From NCBI RefSeq assembly GCF_019249215.1, contig NZ_JAESDI010000025.1:1-44531 (forward strand): a DNA stretch of 44,531 nt. Direction: 5' to 3'. Position 1 is the first letter of the stretch, and each line of letters opens with the position of its first letter. Below, in pieces: positions 16,926 through 24,873 of this stretch. Position numbers and translations under genes: made by a program. The DNA is from Alteromonas lipotrueae. Lineage in GTDB: Bacteria; Pseudomonadota; Gammaproteobacteria; Enterobacterales; Alteromonadaceae. Below the pieces are notes generated by a model that was not told the origin of the DNA, did not search any database, and saw only the letters and a program-made list of their open reading frames with translations.

Positions 16926-18161
16926 ATGACTGACCTAATGCTATTAGTGCAAAATTTTATCAGCCTATTTATGGAGTCTGCTCCGTGGCTGTTACTTGGC
17001 CTGCTGGTGGCGGGGATTATGCACGAATTGGTGCCGGTTAGCTTTTTAGAACGTCATATGGGAAGCAGCTCTACAGCCTCTATCACCAAAGCCGCAGTAA
17101 TAGGTGCTCCATTGCCTTTGTGTTCTTGCGGCGTTATCCCTGCGGCCATAGGGCTGCGTAGAAGTGGCGCGTCTAAACCATCGACAATTTCATTTTTAGT
17201 TTCTACGCCTGAAACAGGGGTAGACAGTGTCTCTGTTTCTTACGCATTACTAGGCCCCCTGTTCGCCATTGTTAGACCAATAGCCGCTATTGCTAGCGCA
17301 ATCTATGCCGGTCTTATGGTGAGATGGTTTGATGACGCTAAGCGTCAGAAAGCAGAGCATTCAGATGCTCACTCTCTTAAGAGCTCTCATCAGCACCCTC
17401 ATAAACACGCGGGCAGTGTATCTTGCTGTTCAAGTGAAGCCTCTATAGCTCCAGAGCAAGAAGAAGCCGCATCGCTGGATAAAGTACAAACTAGTTGTTG
17501 TGCCAGTGAAAAGCCAACCACAAGTTGTTGCGACGACACGCCAGCTATTCAGGGTAAATCAGTAAAACAAGCGAATAAACTCACCCAGGTGCTTCGTTAT
17601 GCCTCGGGTAAGTTGCTAGAAGATATTGTGGTATGGCTACTTGTGGGCCTAGCTTTAGCCGCGGCCATTAAAACTTGGGTGCCAACGGATTTTCTCACTC
17701 AATGGGGCGATGGGGTTATCGCGATGTTAGTCATGGCCGTCATTGGTATTCCAATGTATATTTGTGCTACGGCATCTACGCCGCTCGCGGTGGGCTTTTT
17801 AGCTGCCGGATTATCACCCGGTGCGGTGTTGGTATTTCTCATGGCGGGGCCGGCTACTAATGTTTCTACCATGGGCATGATTAAGCAAGAAATGGGTTTT
17901 AGAACCCTTTGTTTATATTTGTTTAGCGTTATTTCTGCCAGTATTGGGTTTGGCTATTTGCTTAATTACGGAGTGTCAGCATTGTCGTTAGAAGGCCTAA
18001 TTCACATGGAAAGCCAACTGCATAGTCATGGCGCTAACATTCAAGCGCTCTATGCGGCGTGCGCCATTCTACTTGCTGCACTAATGGCTCGATTAGGCGT
18101 TAAAAAAGTTAGCGCCAGAGTAGCGCAGCGTGAAGATAGCCACCAAGACTGTTGCGGCTAA
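16926..18161 (+). CDS. SO_0444-like Cu/Zn efflux permease
   Basis: 411-residue membrane permease of the ArsP/DUF318 type, close to the SO_0444 Cu/Zn efflux group. Two repeat halves carry APLPLCSCGVIPAAIGLRRSG (C66, C68) and ICATASTPLAVGFLAAGL with AGPATN. Between them, residues about 142-215 form a hydrophilic loop rich in His (HSDAHSLKSSHQHPHKH) and in Cys pairs (167-168, 191-192, 201-202, each in SCC or TSCC), and the C terminus ends in DCCG. These are probable soft-metal ligands that load the pump. No ArsR or MerR regulator adjoins it. The metal is inferred from family and ligands. Confidence 0.88.
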   Translation: MTDLMLLVQNFISLFMESAPWLLLGLLVAGIMHELVPVSFLERHMGSSSTASITKAAVIGAPLPLCSCGVIPAAIGLRRSGASKPSTISFLVSTPETGVDSVSVSYALLGPLFAIVRPIAAIASAIYAGLMVRWFDDAKRQKAEHSDAHSLKSSHQHPHKHAGSVSCCSSEASIAPEQEEAASLDKVQTSCCASEKPTTSCCDDTPAIQGKSVKQANKLTQVLRYASGKLLEDIVVWLLVGLALAAAIKTWVPTDFLTQWGDGVIAMLVMAVIGIPMYICATASTPLAVGFLAAGLSPGAVLVFLMAGPATNVSTMGMIKQEMGFRTLCLYLFSVISASIGFGYLLNYGVSALSLEGLIHMESQLHSHGANIQALYAACAILLAALMARLGVKKVSARVAQREDSHQDCCG

Positions 18162-18253
18162 GATAAAGCTCAAGATTATTGAGTAACTTCCGCTCATATT
18201 TACCTATATTTTAAGTAAATTGTTCGGTATTCGTAATTAATTCACTTGTGCCC

Positions 18254-18281
18254 TTGTAAGTCCCGTTAAGGCTTGCATAAT
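18254..18281 (+). promoter_or_regulatory. Candidate promoter of the CNNM gene
   Basis: TTGTAA (18254-18259) and CATAAT (18276-18281) with a 16-base spacer, 38 bases before the ATG at 18320. The match is fair, not strong. Confidence 0.4.
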
Positions 18282-18319
18282 GGTCGTTTGCTTCATACTC
18301 CGATTATCGGAAAGGACTC

Positions 18320-19411
18320 ATGTTTTTACTCATCGTTTATGTACTGATTGCCTTGGGCTTTTCTTTTTTATGCTCAATTGCTGAAGCAGTCATTTTAAGT
18401 GTGTCCTCAGCCTACATCTCTGTTTTAGAAAAAGAGAATCGTCCTAGCGGTATCTTGCTACGAAAGCAAACCGATAATATTAATACGCCGTTATCGGCAA
18501 TTTTAACGTTAAATACTATTGCGCATACCATGGGTGCTGCTGGCGCGGGTGCACAAGCGGCTAGTGTATTTGGCGAAGCATACTTAGGCGTGATTTCAGC
18601 GGTATTAACACTACTTATCTTAGTTTTTTCTGAAATTATTCCTAAAACCGTCGGTGCAACCTATTGGCGTGGATTGGCGCCAGTAACAGCCTATTTCCTT
18701 AAGTATCTTATTATAATTCTTAAACCCTTTGTGGTGATGTCTGAACTGCTCACCCGTGGATTTAAAGATGACAGTCCACTTCGAGGGTTAAGTCGCGGAG
18801 AACTTCACGCCATGGCCGAGCTATCGGGTCAAGAAGGGCAGTTGGCCAACCACGAGGCGGTATTTTTACAAAGCTTGTTAAGCTTGCACGAATTAAAAGT
18901 AAAAGATGCCATAACACACCGTACAGTGTTGTTTTCAGTGGCAGAGTCGATGACGGTAGAAGTGTTTTTCCACAAACACGCGCATATCGAGTATTCACGA
19001 ATCCCCATTTATGAAGACAAAGACTCGGAAAACATCACCGGTTATGTCATGCGTTCAGACTTATTAGTAGCGCAAGCTCGCGGGAATACTGATAAACCCT
19101 TATCTGAATATGCTAAAGACATGGTAACCATATTAGGCTCTATGCCTTTGTCGGTAACCTTCGACCATTTTATCGATAAACATGTTCATATGCTTTTAGT
19201 GGTAGATGAGTATGGTGGATTGGAAGGGGTGATTACTCTTGAAGATTTGCTAGAGCGCTTGCTAGGTGTGGATATTATTGATGAAAAAGACACAACGGTA
19301 AGTATGCGCAGGCTGGCGAAAATGATGACACGCCGCAAAGAGCGAATGATGGTCAAAAACGTACCCGATGAGTCACTCGATAAGTCTAAATCCAATGGTA
19401 ACGCTGATTAG
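18320..19411 (+). CDS. CNNM/CBS-domain membrane protein (CorC/HlyC type)
   Basis: 363-residue membrane protein. An N-terminal CNNM (DUF21) domain spans about 1-150 with four hydrophobic segments and the motifs SIAEAVILSVS, NTIAHTMGAAGAG and SEIIPKTVGATYW. Two CBS domains follow at about 190-310 (HIEYSRIPIYEDKDSENITGYV, LLVVDEYGGLEGVITLEDLLE). Such proteins are linked to Mg2+/Co2+ efflux or sodium-coupled Mg2+ transport. The C-terminal CorC_HlyC domain found in longer relatives is missing; the protein ends in a charged tail. AAAGGA seven bases before the ATG supports the start. It converges on the beta-barrel gene with only six bases between. Confidence 0.88.
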   Translation: MFLLIVYVLIALGFSFLCSIAEAVILSVSSAYISVLEKENRPSGILLRKQTDNINTPLSAILTLNTIAHTMGAAGAGAQAASVFGEAYLGVISAVLTLLILVFSEIIPKTVGATYWRGLAPVTAYFLKYLIIILKPFVVMSELLTRGFKDDSPLRGLSRGELHAMAELSGQEGQLANHEAVFLQSLLSLHELKVKDAITHRTVLFSVAESMTVEVFFHKHAHIEYSRIPIYEDKDSENITGYVMRSDLLVAQARGNTDKPLSEYAKDMVTILGSMPLSVTFDHFIDKHVHMLLVVDEYGGLEGVITLEDLLERLLGVDIIDEKDTTVSMRRLAKMMTRRKERMMVKNVPDESLDKSKSNGNAD

Positions 19412-19417
19412 TTCTGT

Positions 19418-20638
19418 TCAGTCGATTCGGTAGGTAACCGCAAGCTGAAGCAGATTTTCGTGGAAGGCCTCGCTAGATACCGATGCAGCGTTTAAAAATC
19501 TCAAGTTTTCTTGGCGGCCTCGATTCACTTGCCACTCGGCAGATAATGCTATTTTCGAGCTCATTGCATAAGTGTAATTAACGGTAATGGCTTCCCCTCG
19601 GCTGTTATTGGGGTCATTTATGGTGTTGTCGTTATCTATCACTTGATACCAATCTAAACGTGTAGAAAGTTGATGTGCTTCATGGGTATACGTTGCAGCA
19701 ATGTAGGCCGCGTAAAAGTCATTGTTGACAATATTTTCCCCCATCAAGGTATCACCTATCAGCGCTTGCCCGAAAAAGGTTACATTGCGGTTACGCATAT
19801 GGCGAAGGGTTAACGCGTGAAATCGCGTGCGCCAAGCATATATCCTGTCAGGGTCGAAAATGAGTGGGTTGGCACGGTTATCGTAATAATAGTAACGTAG
19901 CTCTGAACGGCGCTTATGGGCTAAATGCACACCTGCGTAATAACCTATTTTAGTATCAATTTCACGAAAGGGATCTGTCCATGCCCAAGCGCCTATTCCT
20001 TCTTCAGATACCACGCCAGGAATGGGAGTGAATTTCACTCTATCATTGTTCAGCGACTGCCTGTCGTGTAGCGCAAAACCACGCCAAGATAACACGGTGC
20101 CTGTGGTGTCGTTACCCTTAAATAGGCTTCCTACCACTTTCCATGACCAGTCACGCCTTACTTGCCTGCCGTTTTGTCTTAAGCTTGCCTCTACACCGAA
20201 CGTACGAAGTTCTTCGCCAAACCAGCTATTAATGGCTGAATTAGATAGAAAGTGTGGTGACAGCCACCCCATGTCGGTGTTTTCGGCAGAAATTGCAGGG
20301 TAGAAAAAGCCAAGCTTAACTTCTGGTTTAATCGTAGATGGAGTGAGTGGTCGGTATTGAGTATAGAGTTGGCTAACCCCGAGTTTTTGTTCTCCATCAC
20401 TATACCCATTGGCCACAGCATGAAACTGCCAATCATCGCTGAGCACTTTATTGTACGCCAGGGCCGCTTGAGATAACGCGACTGCATTATTTTCAAAGCG
20501 CTGGTGGGAAGCGCCATTTTTTTGAAATGTACCAGCATTATCTGCTGAAAGAATGCTACCTCTAAGCAACAACCTTGTATCTGAAAAAGCGTGAAAACTG
20601 ATGAAGCAAAAAATAGCGAGAATACAGCGGCTGAACAT
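19418..20638 (-). CDS. Predicted outer-membrane beta-barrel protein
   Basis: 406-residue exported protein, function not recognised. A signal peptide covers about 1-19 (FHAFSDT). The rest is rich in alternating polar/aromatic strands (HKRRSELRYYYYDN, AYIAATYTHEAHQLSTRLDWY, AITVNYTYAMSSKIALSAEW), ending LQLAVTYRID, as in porin-like barrels. Its ATG overlaps the stop codon of the cupredoxin gene (TAATG), so the two are translationally coupled. By context it may carry or anchor the copper protein's partner. It could also be an unrelated porin; no family motif decides. Confidence 0.7.
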   Translation of the reverse strand: MFSRCILAIFCFISFHAFSDTRLLLRGSILSADNAGTFQKNGASHQRFENNAVALSQAALAYNKVLSDDWQFHAVANGYSDGEQKLGVSQLYTQYRPLTPSTIKPEVKLGFFYPAISAENTDMGWLSPHFLSNSAINSWFGEELRTFGVEASLRQNGRQVRRDWSWKVVGSLFKGNDTTGTVLSWRGFALHDRQSLNNDRVKFTPIPGVVSEEGIGAWAWTDPFREIDTKIGYYAGVHLAHKRRSELRYYYYDNRANPLIFDPDRIYAWRTRFHALTLRHMRNRNVTFFGQALIGDTLMGENIVNNDFYAAYIAATYTHEAHQLSTRLDWYQVIDNDNTINDPNNSRGEAITVNYTYAMSSKIALSAEWQVNRGRQENLRFLNAASVSSEAFHENLLQLAVTYRID

Positions 20639-21372
20639 TAATAATCACCAAAACCATCGTCGAAATCATCATCGCTTGCTATCACTTTTGTTAAGGTTAG
20701 TGTGAAGCTTTTATCGCTGGTTAACTCAACTTCAGATTCAATAAAGGGCTTCTCGTTTGGCGCGTTAGGATGCCAAAACTCAACACTGTACTTGCCAGCG
20801 GGAAGTGAGATACCGGCGTTACCGTCATCTGCGGTTTTTACAAAATAAGGGCTATCGGCAATAACGATGTAACCTAGCATCCAATCGTGAATATTACAGC
20901 CAATATCCACAATTCCAGCTTGCTCAAAGAACAATGGTTCGGCGGTAAATTCTTTGTATAGCTTTAGCTCAAACTGCTTAGTGGGTGAAAAAGAATAAAC
21001 ATGATGGAACACGTTATCGGCGTTAGGGAAGGTAACTTCTGTGTTCTTCTGTACTACAAGTACATGAGGGGCAAACTGCTTATTGATTTGATTCATAATT
21101 GCAGTTTTAGGTGTTGATTCTGCTTCTGAGTTTTTAGTTTCTGTGCTGGGTAAATCAAACAAAGGGGTGAAGATAACTACGCCGTCTTTTACGGGGGACT
21201 GTTCGGCGTCTAATAGGGTTATTGATGCGGTTACATTATCTGCAAGCGCATTAAATGGCGCAAGCATTACAATAAAGGCTAGCACAGCACGCTTATTGAA
21301 GTTTTGCGCCACGCGGTTAAACCAGCAAATGTTCGGTGTAAAAAAGCATGATCCACACATTAGTTCATTCAT
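20638..21372 (-). CDS. Amicyanin-like cupredoxin (methylamine-utilisation type)
   Basis: 244-residue exported protein with a type-1 copper domain. The ligands fit a cupredoxin: a histidine in NVFHHVYSF (H123 or H124) and C159, H162 and M165 in IGCNIHDWMLGY. The C-x2-H-x2-M spacing is that of amicyanin, shorter than plastocyanin. A Gly/Pro-rich second domain follows (GNAGISLPAGKYSVEFWHP), and an Asp-rich tail ends it. The hydrophobic signal core (about 29-43) is preceded by an unusually long 28-residue stretch with three cysteines, so the true start may lie further in. It is coupled to the beta-barrel gene. Proteins annotated as methylamine utilisation protein share this form; no mau enzymes are here. 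Confidence 0.78.
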   Translation of the reverse strand: MNELMCGSCFFTPNICWFNRVAQNFNKRAVLAFIVMLAPFNALADNVTASITLLDAEQSPVKDGVVIFTPLFDLPSTETKNSEAESTPKTAIMNQINKQFAPHVLVVQKNTEVTFPNADNVFHHVYSFSPTKQFELKLYKEFTAEPLFFEQAGIVDIGCNIHDWMLGYIVIADSPYFVKTADDGNAGISLPAGKYSVEFWHPNAPNEKPFIESEVELTSDKSFTLTLTKVIASDDDFDDGFGDY

Positions 21373-21679
21373 CTAAGAGTAACCCTATCTTTTGCTAAAA
21401 GCTGTTTTTTCAGTCATATAGAGACCGGAGGTAAAGCTGGTTTATTTCACAGTATTGTAAGCGTTTATATGAGCATCTATGTAAGTGTTTAAATAAGCGC
21501 ATTGATTAATAATCTTTCTTTACGCTGCCTAACTTTATGGATGACGTTAGGCCAATCTTTAAGGTGCATTTACACATAAACGAGGAAAATACCTAGCAAG
21601 ATATAATTATTAATAAAATAAGACTGTCAAAACATACCTACAAGAATAACCTTGCGTGACGGGTAAGGTTTTGTCCAGT
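21373..21679. other. Intergenic stretch with a weak hairpin
   Basis: 307 AT-rich bases with no gene. A hairpin AACCTTGC / GTAAGGTT (21648-21670, one wobble, 7-base loop) lies just after the dioxygenase stop. Its T-rich side is better on the plus strand, so it is a poor terminator for the dioxygenase operon but the only candidate. Confidence 0.35.
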
Positions 21680-22360
21680 TTAAACGATGGAGAATTTTCT
21701 AATGAGGTTGTGGTATACGTGATGAAGTTTATCGAGTTCTTCTCTATCGGCTTTACCGCCTTGCACCAAAGACTGAATGCTTTGGTCTAGCTCATATAAG
21801 CTTTCACGAATGTCTTGGTCAGCTATCATGCTTTGCATCCATGTAATCGCTGCAATTCTCTCGCCGCGAGTTACTGGTGTAACCTTATGCAAACTTGAGG
21901 AAGGGTAGAGTACAGCGCTACCTAGGTTACCTTTGACTTTCTGCTCGCCGAATCCGGTCTGAATAACTAACTCTCCACCTTCGTAATCGCTTGGGCTAGA
22001 TAGAAACACCGTCATCGACATATCGCTACGCAAAACATCAGGGGTATTAGGAATACGCATAATAGCGGCATCTACATGATAGCCGTAAGTTTGCGATTCG
22101 CTGTAACGGTTGAAACAAGGAGGAAAAATGCGCTGAGGTAGCGCAGCAGAGACTACTTGCGGGTGGTTGCCTAGGCTTGCCAACAAGTTGTTGGCAAGCG
22201 CTTGAACCGTAGCGTGCTGCGCATCAGCTTGACCATTATTTTTAACCCCTGCTGCCATGCCCATTGCGGTCGCTTTTCCATCGTTAAATGGTACTTCGGC
22301 TAAAGCAGCCCGATATTGCGCTACTTGGTCGGCGTCTAGTAGGTTATCAATAATGATCAT
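21680..22360 (-). CDS. piuC: Fe(II)/2-oxoglutarate dioxygenase, PiuC/YbiX type
   Basis: 226-residue PKHD-type hydroxylase of the PiuC/YbiX family. The iron facial triad is H95-x-D97 (GYHVDAAI) and H158 (SSLHKVTP), and R168 (RGERIAAITW) binds 2-oxoglutarate. The family is adjacent to siderophore receptor genes in many bacteria (fiu-ybiX in E. coli), as here, 26 bases after the receptor's stop. The substrate is not known; the strict pairing suggests a role in handling the imported catecholate or the receptor. It shares the Fur box at 24752 by operon. Confidence 0.92.
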   Translation of the reverse strand: MIIIDNLLDADQVAQYRAALAEVPFNDGKATAMGMAAGVKNNGQADAQHATVQALANNLLASLGNHPQVVSAALPQRIFPPCFNRYSESQTYGYHVDAAIMRIPNTPDVLRSDMSMTVFLSSPSDYEGGELVIQTGFGEQKVKGNLGSAVLYPSSSLHKVTPVTRGERIAAITWMQSMIADQDIRESLYELDQSIQSLVQGGKADREELDKLHHVYHNLIRKFSIV

Positions 22361-22386
22361 CTTTTTGCGTTTCTCTTTAAACTAAC

Positions 22387-24681
22387 TTAGAACTCGTAGT
22401 TTACCGTACCAGTTACGTTACGGCCGTCACCAATGTACATGAAGGCACCAGAGCGATAAGCGGCAGTCCAGTATTCTTCATCAAACAAGTTTCCAATGTT
22501 AACACGGAACGTTAGTTTTTCAGATGCGTAGTAGTTTGCAAACAAGTTAAATACTTGATAGTCAGGAACGACAATTGAGTATTCCCCAGTATCTGCGCTG
22601 TAACCTGCCGCAGTGTCAGGCTGACCACCGAACATTTCCGACTTGTACGTGTAGTCACCACCAAACGCGAATTTCTCATTGGGTTGATAACGCAACTGCA
22701 AGTAGAAACTTTCATCAGCGAAGTTACTTAATGCAAGACCAATATTAGACTCTGTGAATGAGTCTAGTACTTCTGAGTCCATGAAGGCGGCAGAGGCTTG
22801 AACACTAAACTTCTCAGTAATATCACCACTAACACCAAACTCAACACCTTCAACGCGGTTTTCACCCGTGTTTAATGTACCAATGGTTGAGTAGTCAACT
22901 TCACCGATACTTTCATGTACATCGCTTTTCGTAATGCGGAAGATTGATGCATTTGCCATCAATTTTTCATCAAATAGCATCCATTTTGTGCCAATTTCGA
23001 TGTTTTCAACATGCTCTGGATCAGCTTGCGCAGCTTGTTCAGGCGTACCACATAGTCCACCGTAACCACAGTTCGCGCCAAGGTCAGACTCGCCGCCATT
23101 GATGTTCGTTGCAGTGCTGTAAGAGGCGTAAACATTACCGTGTTCAGTAATGTCATATACTAAACCTAAGTGCCCGTTAAACAACTCATCAGAAAACTCA
23201 TAAAGGTCGCGACTTGTTTGGTTGCTATAGTCGTAGCTATCCATACGTAGGCCAAAGAACACGTCTAACTTATCGGTTAACGCAAAGGTATCCATGGCGT
23301 AAATGGCATAGGTTTCAATATCGAAAAGGGCATCTTCATCACCACGTTCAATGGTTCTGTCCATTAATGACCCGATGTTATCGATAAGGTTTCCATCACC
23401 ATCAAGGATACAATAGCTTTGTGATACGCCACGACGACCACCAATTGCACAGTTAGTATTTAGGTTTTCAATATCAAAAACACCGTTATCAACCGATTCA
23501 TCGCTGTACTCAAAACCAAATACTAAACGGTGATCTAAGCCTGCAAATGACGTGTCCCAGAAAAGGTTAAATTGAGTCGTGAAGTAATCTACTTCTTGCC
23601 AGCCTTGGTGAGTGCTAAGTCGAAGTGTATCTACACCTGGTGCGGTTTCATCAGAATCATCACGCGTTGTCGCGCTCATACCGGTCGTTACGTATTCGTT
23701 TTCAGTGTTACCTGCACGAGTCGCGTTATAAAAACGAACATTGTCGCTAATTTCATATTCGGTACGGAAGGTAAAAGTGGTGACTTCTGAGTTTTGGAAG
23801 TCGTCATCTTGTGCATAAACAGGAATATCTTCTAACGGATAACCCGCATCACGGTCGTAGTAACTCCCTAAGTCAGGCTTATCTTCTGCATTAAGGTAAT
23901 AAACATCACCAATGAAAGACAACCTGTCGTTAGGGTTTAGTACGTAAGAAAGCTGAACACCATCACGTCCACGTTCAATGCCTTCGCGACCCGGCTTGTC
24001 TTCTTGAGACGTGAGTGCATTAACACGAATTGCACTGTTTTCCGTTAAGGTCTTGTTCAAATCTACCGTTAAGCGCGTGTGCTCATCGGTACCAACGGCA
24101 GCATCAACACGACCAAAGTTATAGCTAGTAGAGGCTTTTTTCGTAATGCTGTTTACCGCACCGCCTGAAGAGCCACGGCCAGCAAATGTTGAACTTGGGC
24201 CTTTAGTAATTTCAACACGCTCGGTGGCGAAACTTTCACGGGTAGTCATACCTGGGTCACGCAAACCATCAACAAACACATCGCTGCGTGCTTCGTGGCC
24301 ACGTATTACATAGCGATCACCAAAAGCATTACCATTCTCACCTGTGCCAAGAGTTACACCGGCTTGCGCAGCAAGAATATCTTTAAGGTCAGTTTTACCA
24401 CTTTCTTGAATTTGGTCTTGTGTAAGAACACTAATGGTTTGTGGTGTATCAACAAGGTCGGCTAAACGACGAGGATCGCCAGACTTGTCATAGCGATAGA
24501 TAGACTGCTGAACACCATGGATGCGAATTAGCTCAATTTCGTCTTGTTGCGCTTTACATTCCGCTTCGGTTTTATCTTTACAGATTTCAGTTTCTTGAGT
24601 TTGTGCAATTGCAGCGCCGTGTCCGAAAGCTAAGGCCGCAGCAATGGTTTGTGCACCCATCGTTAACGTTTTATTTATCAT
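22387..24681 (-). CDS. Fiu-like TonB-dependent siderophore receptor
   Basis: 764-residue outer-membrane receptor. The signal peptide covers about 1-27 (GAAIAQ). A short acidic, cysteine-containing segment follows (CKDKTEAECKAQ), then the plug at about 75-190 (TPQTISVLTQDQIQ, RYVIRGHEARSDVFVDGLRD, RVEITKGPSSTFAGRGSSGGAVN), and a 22-strand barrel ending GTVNYEF. This is the siderophore type (TIGR01783), nearest in organisation to Fiu for catecholate siderophores. The dioxygenase gene follows closely, and a Fur box lies 71 bases before the start. Iron uptake under iron limitation is well supported; the exact siderophore is not known. Confidence 0.92.
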   Translation of the reverse strand: MINKTLTMGAQTIAAALAFGHGAAIAQTQETEICKDKTEAECKAQQDEIELIRIHGVQQSIYRYDKSGDPRRLADLVDTPQTISVLTQDQIQESGKTDLKDILAAQAGVTLGTGENGNAFGDRYVIRGHEARSDVFVDGLRDPGMTTRESFATERVEITKGPSSTFAGRGSSGGAVNSITKKASTSYNFGRVDAAVGTDEHTRLTVDLNKTLTENSAIRVNALTSQEDKPGREGIERGRDGVQLSYVLNPNDRLSFIGDVYYLNAEDKPDLGSYYDRDAGYPLEDIPVYAQDDDFQNSEVTTFTFRTEYEISDNVRFYNATRAGNTENEYVTTGMSATTRDDSDETAPGVDTLRLSTHQGWQEVDYFTTQFNLFWDTSFAGLDHRLVFGFEYSDESVDNGVFDIENLNTNCAIGGRRGVSQSYCILDGDGNLIDNIGSLMDRTIERGDEDALFDIETYAIYAMDTFALTDKLDVFFGLRMDSYDYSNQTSRDLYEFSDELFNGHLGLVYDITEHGNVYASYSTATNINGGESDLGANCGYGGLCGTPEQAAQADPEHVENIEIGTKWMLFDEKLMANASIFRITKSDVHESIGEVDYSTIGTLNTGENRVEGVEFGVSGDITEKFSVQASAAFMDSEVLDSFTESNIGLALSNFADESFYLQLRYQPNEKFAFGGDYTYKSEMFGGQPDTAAGYSADTGEYSIVVPDYQVFNLFANYYASEKLTFRVNIGNLFDEEYWTAAYRSGAFMYIGDGRNVTGTVNYEF

Positions 24682-24751
24682 TGTGTGTGTTTTCCCTATG
24701 TGTGTTGAGGCACAGAAGTGTATTCAAGTAGTAAATGAATGTAAATACTAA

Positions 24752-24766
24752 TGAGAATAATTCTCA
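24752..24766 (-). promoter_or_regulatory. Fur box of the siderophore receptor operon
   Basis: TGAGAATAATTCTCA matches the 7-1-7 Fur consensus at 12 of 14 positions and is palindromic (ATGAGAAT-ATTCTCAT when extended). It lies 71 bases upstream of the receptor's ATG. Confidence 0.8.
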
Positions 24767-24838
24767 TGCGTTATTTATTGGAGGGTTTTTAGAAAAACTT
24801 AAAGGGCTGCTTTAAAGGGGATATAACAGAAAATGGAA

Positions 24839-24856
24839 GGTGGTTTGCAAACCACC
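24839..24856 (-). terminator. Palindromic hairpin after pdsS
   Basis: Perfect palindrome GGTGGTTTGCAAACCACC, 18 bases after the kinase stop codon. On the minus strand it is followed by TTCCATTTTC, so it may be a modest terminator for the pds genes. Confidence 0.5.
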
Positions 24857-24873
24857 TCAAATAGCGTAGCGCA

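Noticed and set aside
20638..21372. Methylamine-utilisation operon
   Set aside because: Only the cupredoxin is of this type; no methylamine dehydrogenase or maturation genes are present.
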